Source of the DNA: Nereocystis luetkeana
Taxonomy: Eukaryota; Sar; Phaeophyceae; Laminariales; Laminariaceae
Reading direction: 5' to 3'
Length of the DNA stretch: 64,000 bases
NCBI GenBank assembly: GCA_031213475.1
Contig: JARUPZ010000006.1
Coordinates: forward strand, 2,757,501 to 2,821,500
The position numbers and the translations under genes were made by a program. Shown here piece after piece: positions 51,101 to 62,392 of the stretch (positions are counted from its first letter, which is position 1; each line of letters opens with the position of its first letter). The notes beneath the pieces were generated by a model. That model searched no databases. It was given only the letters and a program-made list of their open reading frames with translations, and was not told the DNA's origin.

Positions 51101-54100
51101 TCTCCAACAATTGGAAGCTCATTACGTTGTTTCCATGTATTACATCGCGATTTTTTGCTAAGCTTATCCCCTTCCTTTATGTCCGCCTGTGGCCACCATC
51201 TATCTCCTAGGATAGCGATTGTTTTCTCGCTGCTATCTAGTGTGTCAAGCTTCTCCATGTCACATTCTTATATTTCCCTCATCTCCTCTTTTAACATATC
51301 CCGTTCCTCCTTGTATATTTCACATTCTCCTACTATGTGAGTTCTACTCACTATCGCTTTGCCACACGGGCACATCTGTGCATCTATTTCCTCCTCCACC
51401 CTGCTACTGGTATACCTCTTTCTTCTTTTTGGCAAGTCCAGGTCGCCTACACGAAACCGCAGCTTCAGCGTTTTCGCGAAGTCCATTGGGCCGTGCAGAT
51501 ACGTTTTCATTTATATTCCTTCCCTCAATCTCTCGTATATCTCTAGTTGTTTTCCGATTCCACCTTGTTTCGTAGCGCTAGCCTTTCCCTTCTTTCTATC
51601 CTTTCTTCTACTTCCGCCTTGTACTTGCCAAACTTCCCGGCGAACATCACCTCTTCTTGGTTTCCCCCTATATCCTTCCATACTTTCTCAACTATGCTGT
51701 CCCACCTTATTCCAGCTCGCCCTTTTGTTACTTTCTCCCATACAGCTCTATCAACTATGGCCGGCAACCTCTTTTTAGGCATGTTCCTTACTTTATATTG
51801 CCATTTCAACTTTGTCACATCCCTGTTTGTCTTGAGTTGGTGCATTCCCAGTTCTGCTCTTAATACTGTTTTACTAGTCGTACTTGAGCATCTTGGGATT
51901 TTTTCAGCTGCTGTCATATGTACTGTTTCCAACTGTTTTACGAGTTTCGCATCCCCTTCCCATACTTATCCTGCATATTCTAGCTTTGGTACTATCACAT
52001 TCATCAGGATACATCTCTTTATCCTGGTGTTAAGGTGCGAGTCTGTTAGGATCGCATCCATCTTGCCTATGTGTGATTTACCCTTTCCTATTACTTTTGC
52101 TATATGTGTATCCCAAGAGCAGTCTTTTGAGATCTCTACGCCAACGTACGTATACTGGTCTACGATCGGCATTTCATCTTCTCCCCACTTCCAACTGAAA
52201 TTTATCGGGTTCACCTTATCTTCGTTACAAACAACTACGGCGCATTTCTTGACGTTCGCCGTCACCCTCCATTTCCTAGTGTATTCTAGCGCGTTCTCTA
52301 TTTGTTTCTGCAACCCTTCACGTGTTTCTGATATCCCCACGAAGTCATCAGCAAACATCAATCCCGACAATGTATCTTGCCCTACCGTGACTCCCTTCCT
52401 TGCTGCTTCAACTGCGACTATCAGGTCGTTAATATATATCTTGAATAGGTTGGGTGACAGCGTACATCCCTGTGCAACTCCTTGTAAATATCAACACACT
52501 TCGATATTTCCCCGTCCAGCATCACAGCACTTCTCGCACATTCCGACATATTTTTCATAATTCTCCACATCTTTCCTCTGATTCCTATTTCCCATATATT
52601 TTCCCACAATCCATTTCTCCATACTGTGTCGTAGGCCTTCTGTACATCTAGAAAGAAACAGTACGTTGGTAGTCCCTCGTCTTTCCTACCTTGGATTATC
52701 TTACCTAGAGTGTGCACATGGTCTACGCAGATACGGTTTGGCCTAAACCCTGCTTGCCCTTCGCTTATTTTGTCTTCCTTCTCCATCATCGTTCCCCTTC
52801 TATCAATCAAAATCTTAGCAAATGTTTTGCCTACTGTGCTTAGTAGCGTTATCCCTCTATAGTTCCCCGGGTCAGCCTTATCTTCTTTCTTGGATAAGTT
52901 TACTACTACTCCTTCTCTCCACCTCCTGAGTGCTTACTCGTTTTTCCATATCCAGTTATACAACATAACCAGTATGGTAAACATTCCTTCTGCCCCTGCT
53001 GCTTTTCTATTCTTAAGTTTAGCTACACATTTTTTTACCTCTTCCCTTGTGAACTCTCTCTGTAACCCTTCCGAACCACTGTCTTCCCTTTATTGATGCA
53101 TCTACGTTCGCCTCTGCCCACGAGTTGATTTCCTTCTCGAATTCTGCGTCGAAAACGTTTTGTTGGATGTGGGTGTTCCTCGCTTACGGTAATGCTCGAC
53201 CAGTACTTCCGTTTTTCCCTTCGAACTACTAACCATTTTACCGTTCTGTGCTCTTAAGGTAGCTATTCCCGTGTCAGCCTCTCCTGCTTGTTTACCCAGT
53301 ATCCCTTTTATCCCTACCCACATCTGCTTAATCCCTCCCTCAAAGTCTTCATTCGTTATATTTACTACGTCTTTCCTTATCCCTTTCTTCTTCTTCTCTA
53401 CCATCTCTTTTAAATTATTTCTAGCTACATCATATTCCTCCCATCCTGTCGTAGTTTTGCTCGATGTATACCTTGCGTGTGCCTTTCTCTTTTTTACTGT
53501 TTTAGCCTCTGTTACTTCTTCATCCCACCATTTTACTGCTCTGTTGCATACTACTATCAACTTTTTCCCTATTACTTCACTTGCTGTGGTCTTGACTAAC
53601 TTCTCTTATACTTCTATTATCCTAGCTCCTGCATCATCCCTCTCGATATCTTTTCTTGTTGTAGCTACTCTCTCGAATAGCTCGGAAAGTTGCTCTGCAT
53701 TTTTGGCCATCTCTTTTGTCACTCTTCCCGTTTCTCTTCTACTTCTAGTTTATCTATTTTCCATCTGTGTAATTTCCTACCTCGTCTTTGATAACTCTTG
53801 TCTGTCGACTGTCTGTCCATATTAGACAGTGATCCGTAGTTCCTACGTCCGCTGCGCATACATGTAGTTCTGTTTCCTTCCCACTTCCGTTTTTTACTAC
53901 TATAAAGTCAAGGATAGAGCTTTCTCCTTTTTGTATGCACTGTCTAGTCCATTCCGGTTCTTCTGCCCTTTTTACTCTGTCGTTCAACGTCTTCATCTCG
54001 TTGTGTTTGAGGAACTTCAACATCTCTTCCCCATTCTTATTTTTTGATACTTCCCCATACTGTCCAATAGTCTCATTCAGTTATCTTGCCTTCCCAATTC

Positions 54101-55131
54101 TTGAATAAAATCTCCCACTAGTACTACTTCTCCTTGCCTCTTATACTTCTGTATATCTACTGCTACTTCTCCAAACTTCCTCTGTATATCTTTTTTCGTA
54201 TTCTTCGACTCTGGGGGCATATAGATGTTTCCTAAGAAGTAATATTTCGCTCCCCGCTCCCCTGGTATCTTGATCCAGATGCTTTCGTCGAATTTAGTGT
54301 ATTTGATCACCTCAATTATGTCACACAGGTATTCTTTGACTAGGAACGCCCACGCCCCCCGACCCCCTATTCTTGCTTTTTATTGTGTCTCTTCCTCTTC
54401 TTCCCTATCCATGCGTACTCTCCAACTTTGCATCCTATCTCCCCCCCCTCTTTCTCCCATGACTCTTGAGTTCCCACTATGTCTAGGTCACGCTCAGTTA
54501 CTTGTTCCACAATTTCGATCCTTTTTCGTTCATCCATGGCGAACCCACATACGTTCCATGATCCTATTATCAGCCTCTTTTTCGTTGCGCTATCCGCTCT
54601 AGTCTTACCTGTTCCTTCTCCGTTGTCGCTACGAGTATTTCTGTCATCTCTTCTTTGAGCATTCTTTCCATTTCCATTTCCGTTTCTGTTTTTTTCTTCT
54701 TGTTCTACGCCCCTATGTTTCTCCGCCATTCCCTTAGGGCCACTTGCTGTTTCCTGCCTTCCCTTACCTTCGTTCACCCTAGAGGTACGTCTGAGTTTCG
54801 CTATTCCAATAGCTATACATACTCTTCGTCCCAGTCTTCTAACCCATGCCGACACTTTCTCTGTCTCTATCCTCTGCCACTCCATTCTCGCTTTCGGCTT
54901 TAGCGTGACTCGAAAGTGTTCTCCCTCTCGTTCTACGTTTCCTATTGCAAAGCAGTACAGTCTTACCTCTTCGCACTTCCTCTTGAACTCAATCCTCGTC
55001 ATGTCGCTAGTAACTCCAAATCTCAGCACTATTAGTACTTTACCCTGCCAGTCGTTCTTGCTCCAATCACCCTGCCTCACCGTCTTTCTCCTAATCTCTT
55101 CCGAGAAAATCTCCAGATTCTTTGTGCTCAT
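51100..55131 (-). pseudogene. LINE family D, decayed full-length-type copy
   Basis: The minus strand encodes, in broken frames, a non-LTR retrotransposon unlike A and B. 55131-54367 (254 residues) starts with an ATG and ends inside an endonuclease domain (IGSWNVCG, GTQESWE). 54310-54077 has VVLVGDF and 54023-53754 has GTTDHCLIW, both endonuclease motifs. 53560-53102 is a lysine-rich linker. 52810-52421 and 52370-51966 carry reverse transcriptase (FFLDVQKAYDTVWR and FADDFVG). 51932-51543 and 51510-51268 give the C-terminal region with a CPCG..H..EC cysteine-histidine motif, and similarity continues in another frame to about 51130. At least six frame breaks or stops make it dead. Confidence 0.8.
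54367..55131 (-). CDS. LINE D N-terminal ORF fragment with start of endonuclease
   Basis: 254 residues. About residues 1-115 are of unknown fold, 115-185 are charged and glycine/asparagine-rich, and then IIGSWNVCG and DIVGTQESW mark the beginning of an AP-endonuclease-like domain that is cut by a stop before the catalytic aspartate and histidine. It is part of the pseudogene above and unlikely to be functional. Confidence 0.6.
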   Translation of the reverse strand: MSTKNLEIFSEEIRRKTVRQGDWSKNDWQGKVLIVLRFGVTSDMTRIEFKRKCEEVRLYCFAIGNVEREGEHFRVTLKPKARMEWQRIETEKVSAWVRRLGRRVCIAIGIAKLRRTSRVNEGKGRQETASGPKGMAEKHRGVEQEEKNRNGNGNGKNAQRRDDRNTRSDNGEGTGKTRADSATKKRLIIGSWNVCGFAMDERKRIEIVEQVTERDLDIVGTQESWEKEGGEIGCKVGEYAWIGKKRKRHNKKQE

Positions 55132-55992
55132 AATGGTAGTGGGAAACGTTCAAGTTACTGGGACTTCCCAATCCTAGTACTCGTTGGGGGTGTGGTGTCT
55201 TTCAGTTATTTTGCCGGCGCACCACACTAAATAGTGTCTCCAACACGGGCTCGTAGCCTGGAGCCAAGTTCAACACCCTTAACACATGTACCCTACGTTT
55301 GCGTCAGGCGATCTGCATGGTAACCATCCTGGCGTCCCACGATCGTATCTTCTATCTTCTTGCCCCGCTGCTGTACTGGTTACTTTCCTCCAGGAAGGTC
55401 ATGTTTACCATTCAAGGTTCAAGGACGGCTTGCATAACCTAAAATCTTACTCACACATTGGGATGCCCCGTACGTCTCCTTCTCCGTCATATGTACGTTT
55501 CACCATGGGTAACTACCCCACTAATGCTCCCGAGTAGACCTTCACTGCCGAAAGCTTGGCCAACAATTCCCCCACACTTTGTACCGGCTTCTATCCTTCA
55601 AGATATCAAGACATCTACGTACCGCTTGGTGCTCCTTCTCTTTGGTCATGTGGTCGGTCAAATGCAAGGTGTTTGTTTCATGAGTATAATCGGTCTTGAC
55701 TTAATGTCATGCATCATCCACCCCTCCCCTTCATTTAGCGCTTGGTATGTGCACCAAATGTCGGGGATTTTAGGAATAATGTCAGACCAGACTTCCACCG
55801 CCCAATGGAAATCGGTAAAGTTTTACGGGTATCTTACCACGAGACCCAACCTTCATGTGAATTGAACATGTTGGGGTGACCATGCTGTATCTATGTGTGT
55901 GCATGTGAGGCGATCCACCTTCATGCTAGGTTTTTGGTCTATTTTTTTGTGCCTTTACTACCAGTATTATGGTATACGGGAGAAACTTTAAA
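55132..55992. other. Non-coding stretch
   Basis: A 135-codon ORF at 55458-55865 has no recognisable domain. 55132-55300 may be the LINE D 5' UTR. Confidence 0.4.
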
Positions 55993-56290
55993 CTGTTTTT
56001 ATTCATGTCTATGTCTGATTTGGGTTCGGATATGGGGACAAAAAAATGGTTAGTTAAATTGTTTCAATTTCTAGATCTGGTTTGTGGTTTGGTATGGAAA
56101 AACAAACAAACAAACAAACGAACAAACAATCAAACAAACAAGCGGTTAGGTGAGTAGTTTCATATATACTTCAAAATTTGGGTTTCAGTATCGGGAAAAA
56201 ACATGGTTAGTTCAGTAGTTTCATGCCTGAATCCGGTTTGTGTTATTTTATGGTGAAAAAAAACTGGTCAGTTCAACTGTTTCATTGTTA
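55993..56290. repeat. Minisatellite, 61-68 bp unit, about four copies, with an AAAC run
   Basis: Units contain GTTTCA.., GGTTTG.GTT and AAAAAA.TGGTTAGTTCA blocks. The second unit is expanded by an AAAC microsatellite (56099-56142). Confidence 0.7.
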
Positions 56291-56725
56291 TGGTTCGGTT
56301 GACCGTTTCAGGAGTGATGATGACATAGAGGCGTTTTCATATCGTAGCTCCGTTCCGGACGGAAGGTTTCATCCCCCTTCCGTCTCACTCAGTTCCCGCG
56401 ACCATCACCACGGTCACGGAACAAGCAATCACTTACCATCTAGCCATCTCCAGTTGGAGCCTCGTCACAGAAGAACCACAAGCTCGCCCTACTCTCCTGG
56501 AGACCTAGGAGCGCACCTCTCGACTCGGTCAGACTCAAGCTCTGCTCTGTCACTGAGGTTCATCATTCATGTCTCGTCTTTATGTGCCCCTTTTGGGTTA
56601 TGCACCTCCGAGTGGTAACCTGGGGTCCCCAGCTGCCACTCCTACCAACTATTGCAGAACCCTACATGTGTTGCCTTGTGACAACGACTTAAGACCTCAG
56701 CCCAGGCTGCCAGCATTCCGTTTCA
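56289..56725 (+). repeat. Dispersed repeat E, copy 2
   Basis: Matches 10829-11261. Its left end abuts the minisatellite and repeat E' is absent here. Confidence 0.75.
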
Positions 56726-57929
56726 TGGTGTTCAGTCCCTGTACATGCTGCGCGCTTACTGCACGGGTTTGCATTTCCCGTGCCGGAACGAGCGGCGGCC
56801 TTCGCGCCTCCGACCTGTTCCTTTCGATTTTATTTTTTATCTTGAGTAACTTTTTTGGTAGCTGCGGGTGGCAGCGTTTTATTGTTTTTTTTTTTCGTGT
56901 GTTGCACCTCGCCTTTCCTTTGCCTCTACGGGGGGTACACGCGCTGATAGCGCTCTTCCTGCAAGCAACTCTGACCCACCGCTGACCACATGCAACCATG
57001 GACCACGTGGAAACTCAACCCCACCGGTACCTACTACGGGGTAGGCTGTATCACGGATACAGCAGCAGCAGTACTGCGCGTCCCGCGCGTACGATAACAC
57101 CCATGACTCTGAACGGGTGCTCATTATTTAGGGGGTCTGTACTCAATTAATTATTTTATTTCGGTGGGGAATGCCTGAGTACCTGGTATAATTCATGATG
57201 CATGACACAACCAGGAAGCGACTTGCTCCCTGGCGCGTGTCCACATCGTTGATTCTCACTCTGGTACCCTGAGTTTGCGTGCTTGGCTCGACGTGTATTG
57301 AACAAATGGCGCAGGTGGGAGCTGGCAGCGCACTTGTCAAACCCCCATCACATTTTCCACACAGCAGCCAAAATAAAGAATGAATGAAAAATAAGCGTAA
57401 GCCTGACGATGACGCGGGGTTTGAGAGCGCGAGTGTCCAAGTGCGCTCGCTGAGACTCTCAGGCTCGTGTTCCACAAGCCAGCTGCTGTCACATACGTCG
57501 TTACTGCCGCGGCTTGCCGTCACGTGCTTGTGTGCTGCCCTTACCACGTGCGTGTATGTTGCCGCTGCCGTCGCCGCTTCGCCACGTTTCGTTGCTGCTG
57601 TTATCTGTGAAATAAAAATGCCTCACGGCTAACGCAACATACTAATTTAAGGCACGTCCTTTTCCATCCCCCTTTCTTAGTTATTGTTCTGGCAAGTTAG
57701 AGGTCGATAAGCATCCCTGCAAACCTTGCAAGCCACGTTTTTCATTTTCATGTGTCTTGGTAATAAGGGTATAACTGTGTGAGTCAGATCATTTTTAATA
57801 GACTACAGCAGTAGGCAAAATTACGTACGTACGAGTATACACTGTGGTATTGCATGTCGACCTCTCTATCTCTCTTCAGTAGGTTCACGGTACCGACCTA
57901 CCGCTGTTGTACGGCGATGTTACTGCTGT
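56726..57929. other. Non-coding stretch
   Basis: Short ORFs only. TACCTGGTATAATTCATGA at 57180 shares flanks with 30316. No gene seen. Confidence 0.4.
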
Positions 57930-58995
57930 ACTGCGTTTTGGCCACCACAACCGCTGCTGTACTGCGATTTTGCGGCTGCACTGCGATTTTGCTTTTTCGT
58001 TTGCCGCCGTTGTTATTTTTTTTTACTCTGATCATTATTTATTTTTGTTCACTTTTGCTATTCATTTTAATTGTCTTAACAAAACCGTGTGCGCTGCTGT
58101 ACTGCGATTTTGCTACCGCCCGACTGACTACTGCTGTGCCGTGATTTCGCGCCACTGCCCTAGTACGGTTATGCGTGGTTTTCTCGCTGATCCTATGCTA
58201 ATTTCCTGTACTGCTGTACTGCGGCGTGTCTGTTAACGTCATGTTCTTTCGTCTTCTGCACGTTTTGCCGCTGTTGTTATTTTTTTTCACTCTGATCATT
58301 ATTTATTTTTGTTCACTTTTGCTATTCATTTTAATGTCTCAACAAAACCGTGTGCGCTGCTGTACTGCGATTTTGCCGCTGTACTGCGATTTTGCTACCG
58401 CCCGACTGACTACTGCTGTGCCTTGATTTCGCGCCACTGCCTTAGTACGGTTATGCGGAGATTTCTCGCTGATCCTATGCTAATTTCCTGTACTGCTGTA
58501 CTGCGGTGTGTCTGTTAACGGTATGTTCTTTCGTCTTCTGCACGTTTTGCCGCTGTTGTTATTTTTTTTACTCTGATCATTATTTATTTTTGTTCACTTT
58601 TGCTATTCATTTTAATGTCTTAACAACACCGTGTGCGCTGCTGTACTGCGATTTTGCTGCTGTACTGCGATTTTGCTACCGCCCGACTGACTACTGATGT
58701 GCCGTGATTTCGCGCCACTGCCTTAGTACGGTTATGCGTGGTTTTCTCGCTGATCCTATGCTAATTTCCTGTACTGCTGTACTGCGGTGTGTCTGTTAAC
58801 GGTATGTTCTTTCGTCTTCTGCACGTTTTGCCGCTGTTGTTTTTTTTTTACTCTGATCATTCTTATTTTTGTTCACTTTTATTATTTTTTCACTTTTGAT
58901 TTTTCGCCACTGTACTACTGTGCCGTGATTTCACGCCACGGTAGTACGGTTATGCGGAGATTTCTCGCTGATCCTATGCTAATTTCCTCACTCTT
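57930..58995. repeat. 281-bp tandem repeat with an inner TGTACTGCG sub-repeat
   Basis: The landmark GTTAACG.TATGTTCTTTCG occurs at 58233, 58514 and 58795, exactly 281 bp apart; partial units lie before and after. Within each unit GCTGTACTGCGATTTTGC recurs one to three times. The ORFs of 60-110 codons here are repeats of one another and not genes. Confidence 0.85.
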
Positions 58996-59006
58996 GTCGT
59001 AATAAA

Positions 59007-59215
59007 TGGGTCTGCACTTAAACGACATCCAAGTCTATTGAGTCTGCGCCTGTCCTGGTTACATTACTGTACTACTGTGCCGTGATTTTACGCCACTGTC
59101 GTAATAACCGGATGGGTCTGCGGTCGAAGGACGACCACGTCTTTTGAGTCTGCGCCTTTCCCGGATGCATTACGGTACTGCTGTGCCGTTTTGGTCTTGA
59201 ACCGAGCCTCCACAA
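59007..59215. repeat. ~107-bp tandem repeat, two units
   Basis: GGGTCTGC..GAGTCTGCGCCT..CTGTGCCG blocks recur at 59007 and 59114. A looser GGTCTGTGCCT motif continues to about 59470. Confidence 0.6.
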
Positions 59216-60267
59216 GGTCTGCCCCTATCCTACCTACTACCTAGCATGCGTTCTGTTTTATTGGAGATGGGTCTGTGCCTTGTGGGGACGTGGTTACGGT
59301 CTCTGATCCGAGCCTCCATAGGGTCTGTGCCTCCCCTACCTGTATTTGTCAAATATAGTATAGAAGAGATAGATATGTGCCTCGTGGGAGCGGTGTTGTC
59401 TCTTCACCCGTCGTGGAAGACAGAGACGAAGTTCCACGAGGTCTGTGCCTGTCCTACCTACACGGTCTGTTAGTATGCTGACTACAATTTTACTTCGTTT
59501 ATTTTGTGGGCGTACAGCTGCTGAGCGTATCCAGTGTATGCACTTGCCACCTGGAATACAATTCGTTGTCGATCCGCTTATTCATTACAGGTGTGAGTCG
59601 CACTCAACATCTTACTCTGCTTCAGTTGGTTATACTGATTTTCACGCTTGTATCGGTGCTGATATCTGCGCTTATCTCATTATGCTGCTCTGCTGCTGGT
59701 TGTACTGATTTTCCCGCTTTTATTGGAGTTGATATTTGTACTATTTTCTACGCTCCGTCATCGCAACATGTTCCTGCAACGAAGGGCGAGCGGGAGACAG
59801 AAACGGCCGGATGCATTATGATTTTCCTATCTCACCTTGTTGGCGCATGCATAACATATATATGGGTTTGTCTGAGCCTGAGAGGACCATTGTTGCCGTC
59901 TCCATCCGGCAGAGAGATAACAACGAGGTCTCTCTGGAATACTAATATGTTCGGCTGATCTGTACCGCCGATTTCAACACGCTGTGCGGGCAGCAGGAGA
60001 TTAACACACTCTCGTATACCGCGTACATGTATATATGTGCTTACCGGCAGCTATTCTGCTGACGTCCCGTGTTCCACTGCTGCTGTACTCGTACTATATC
60101 TTATCTTGACATTCGCTTATCATTTGCCTGTCTGCGTATCGGCTGCCCTCGCCGTACGCCGCTCGTCAAACCCGCGACGCTTTGCTCTGCGTCGCTGGGA
60201 ACGCAGCACATCATGTTGTATGTTTTGTGTTCGTTGTGTTCGCTTCATTTCTCGGATAGAGAGTGGA
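59216..60267. other. Non-coding stretch
   Basis: A 150-codon ORF at 59506-59958 contains a hydrophobic run but no known family features. Confidence 0.4.
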
Positions 60268-60449
60268 TGTTACAGCTGCCTCCTCTTGTGTGCCGCTATC
60301 GGCTCGGTCTCACCTCGATAGCCAGCTGTTGTCGTTCGTTGAGAGAGTCCTCATGGGGATTTCCTCCGTACCTCGCTCCTAAATCCTCTCTGGCCACGGG
60401 GTGGCCAGACGCCACGAGAGTTGAGTGTTGGTATTGCTCAGCGAATGCG
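60268..60449 (+). repeat. Dispersed repeat matching 17192-17390
   Basis: Shared blocks CCTCTTGTGTGCC, CACCTCGATAGCCAGCTGTTG-type and TCTGGCCACGGGGTGGCCAG. Confidence 0.7.
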
Positions 60450-60759
60450 ACGTGGGATTGACTGACATGCACGTTATGGGCAACTGACATGAACGTGGTG
60501 GGCCAGACTCATGTACGGTGTGTGAACAGGATATGGTTTGACTTGTTTCTTTCGTTCTTTGGTGGGATTGACTAACTCCAGGTAGGGCCAGAGAGCACCC
60601 GTATCGACCATTACAGCCGATACGGGGTTTCCATGACCCAGACAATGGCCTCCCCCGCCGGGGACACTCCATTGTATACCTACATCGATATGACAGCGAG
60701 CCATCCTACGGCTTTATCGCTGCCTTACACGATGCACCCTCCGTGCGTCACTGGTCAGG
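60450..60759. other. Non-coding spacer
   Basis: No gene or shared repeat recognised. Confidence 0.4.
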
Positions 60760-61308
60760 TCAGTCAACGTACATCACAGAATACCCTGTCGCCCACCTGG
60801 GCGACTCCTGAAGCCCGTAGCGCAGCAACACCCCCCCTGCCCGACGCATAACTATCGTCGGTGCACAGCGGGTATCCCGGCCACTACCCGGTAGCAGCGT
60901 GGGCAACTCCTCCTCCATATCCCCGACGAACCGGCTGCCGCGTCCTTCCTTATCCATTCGACGATTAACGAGCTTCGGCCACGTACGGACATCCCCGATG
61001 CTCGTGACGAGGCTCCTACGCCTTCCGCTTTTCCTTCTGACGGTCGCTGCTGCTGTTTCGGCTTCTGCGGCGGCTGCAGTTGCTGCTGCTGCTGATGATG
61101 ACACAGTTGCTGCGCCTGATGCTGTTCCACCTCTTCCTCCTTCTCCTGCTGGGCCGGCTGTTTGCGCTCCCTCCGCGGCGGCGGAGGTGGTGGACCTGAT
61201 TGCCCCCCCGTCCTGCCGGTTCCCGTTGCCGTGCTCAGTTGCGGCTACTGCGGTTGCGCTCCTGCGTGGCACTCCTGCTACGGCGGTGGTGGCTGCCACG
61301 GCGGTCAC
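60760..61308 (-). CDS. Alanine-rich hypothetical ORF, function unknown
   Basis: 182 codons from an ATG. The N-terminal half is low-complexity alanine/threonine/glycine. Then come AEAETAAATVRRKSGRR and VRTWPKLVNRR, which have a partial counterpart encoded at 17395-17525 in the opposite orientation. That partial conservation suggests a fragment of a mobile-element protein or a repeated gene family. No known domain is recognised, and the GC-rich composition alone could keep the frame open. Confidence 0.3.
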   Translation of the reverse strand: MTAVAATTAVAGVPRRSATAVAATEHGNGNRQDGGAIRSTTSAAAEGAQTAGPAGEGGRGGTASGAATVSSSAAAATAAAAEAETAAATVRRKSGRRRSLVTSIGDVRTWPKLVNRRMDKEGRGSRFVGDMEEELPTLLPGSGRDTRCAPTIVMRRAGGVLLRYGLQESPRWATGYSVMYVD

Positions 61309-61903
61309 GACTGCGACTGCGGCTCCGTGCGTCTAACTTGAAAATGGTACGATGCTTTAGCATCCTTTGCCGCTTATGTAACGGGGTACACACAAACCTA
61401 CCCGACCCCTGATCCGGCATCCTCTCATAGACGCTTGATAGCTCAGACCGGGCTGCTCGACGGAAGTGATTCGCTACCCCCCGGTCCAATGCTCGTGCGC
61501 CCGATTCGCGTGGATGCCTTCCCTTCCGCGTTTGCTGGCCGCCTCCTTGATCAAGACTCTGTTAACCCCCAGCGTCTGCTCACCCGAGGAACTCCTCTGA
61601 GTTGCCGCGTCGTCCCGCGCTCTTCTGGGGCTCTTTTTCCCCTGCCGTCTCTTGAGTATCCCTCTCAGCCTCCAGAACATCTGCTGCCTCTCCGCCACGA
61701 AATTGGACGAATTCACATTCGAGCCTCATGTGGTTCGGTCGCTCATGGAAGATCTTGAGTTTGGCTGCCAATACCCCAACACCAGCTGTGCAATCGAGGA
61801 TTTCGTCGAAACTCATCTTTGCAAGCTCTGTGTGAAACTTCGCTCGGGAACGTTTGGTGCACCCCTAGTGTGGTCTTTTGAAGATACTGACGTTTGACTC
61901 TAA
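61309..61903. other. Non-coding or undetermined stretch
   Basis: Overlapping ORFs on both strands of 80-107 codons, none with recognised features. Confidence 0.4.
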
Positions 61904-62392
61904 GAAAGTAAGTCGTTTGAAGGTTCAGAAGTTCACGCCACCCCGTCAAGTACTGACGTGACTCCGAGTAAGCAGATCGGTTGAGGGCCCTGACATTCAC
62001 GCCACGTTAGAAGGTCCTGACGTGACTCCGAGTAAGTAAGTCGTCGGAAGGCACTGACGTTCACGCCACGTTTGAAGGTACTGACACGACTCCGAGTAAG
62101 TAAGTCGTTTGAGGGCACTGACGTTCACGCCACCTTCACTGACGTGCCTCCGAGTAAGTAAGTCGTTTGAAGGCACTGACGCGCCTCCGAGTAAGTAAGT
62201 CGTTTGAAGGCACTGACGTTTACGCCACGTTTGAAGGTACTGACATGACTCCGAGTAAGTAAGTCGTTTGAAGGCACTGACGTTCACGCCACCTTCACGC
62301 CACCCCCCCCCAGTACTGACGTGACTCCGCGTAAGTAAGCCGTTTGAAGGCACTGACGTTCACGCCACCTTCACGCCACCCCCCCAGCCCGA
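61904..62392. repeat. Minisatellite, ~64-bp unit, seven copies
   Basis: CCGAGTAAGTAAGTCGTTTG-type landmarks recur near 61956, 62028, 62092, 62150, 62187, 62251 and 62328, joined by CACTGACGTTCACGCCAC. Spacing varies from 37 to 77 bp. It is not a CRISPR array, because the inter-landmark sequence is itself repeated. Confidence 0.8.

Noticed and set aside
57930-58995. Tandem small genes (ORFs of 60-110 codons)
   Set aside because: They are readings of the same 281-bp repeat in shifting frames, with no domain and heavy low complexity.
61904-62392. CRISPR array
   Set aside because: Spacers would have to be unique, but the sequences between landmarks are themselves repeated and vary in length; the window is eukaryotic.
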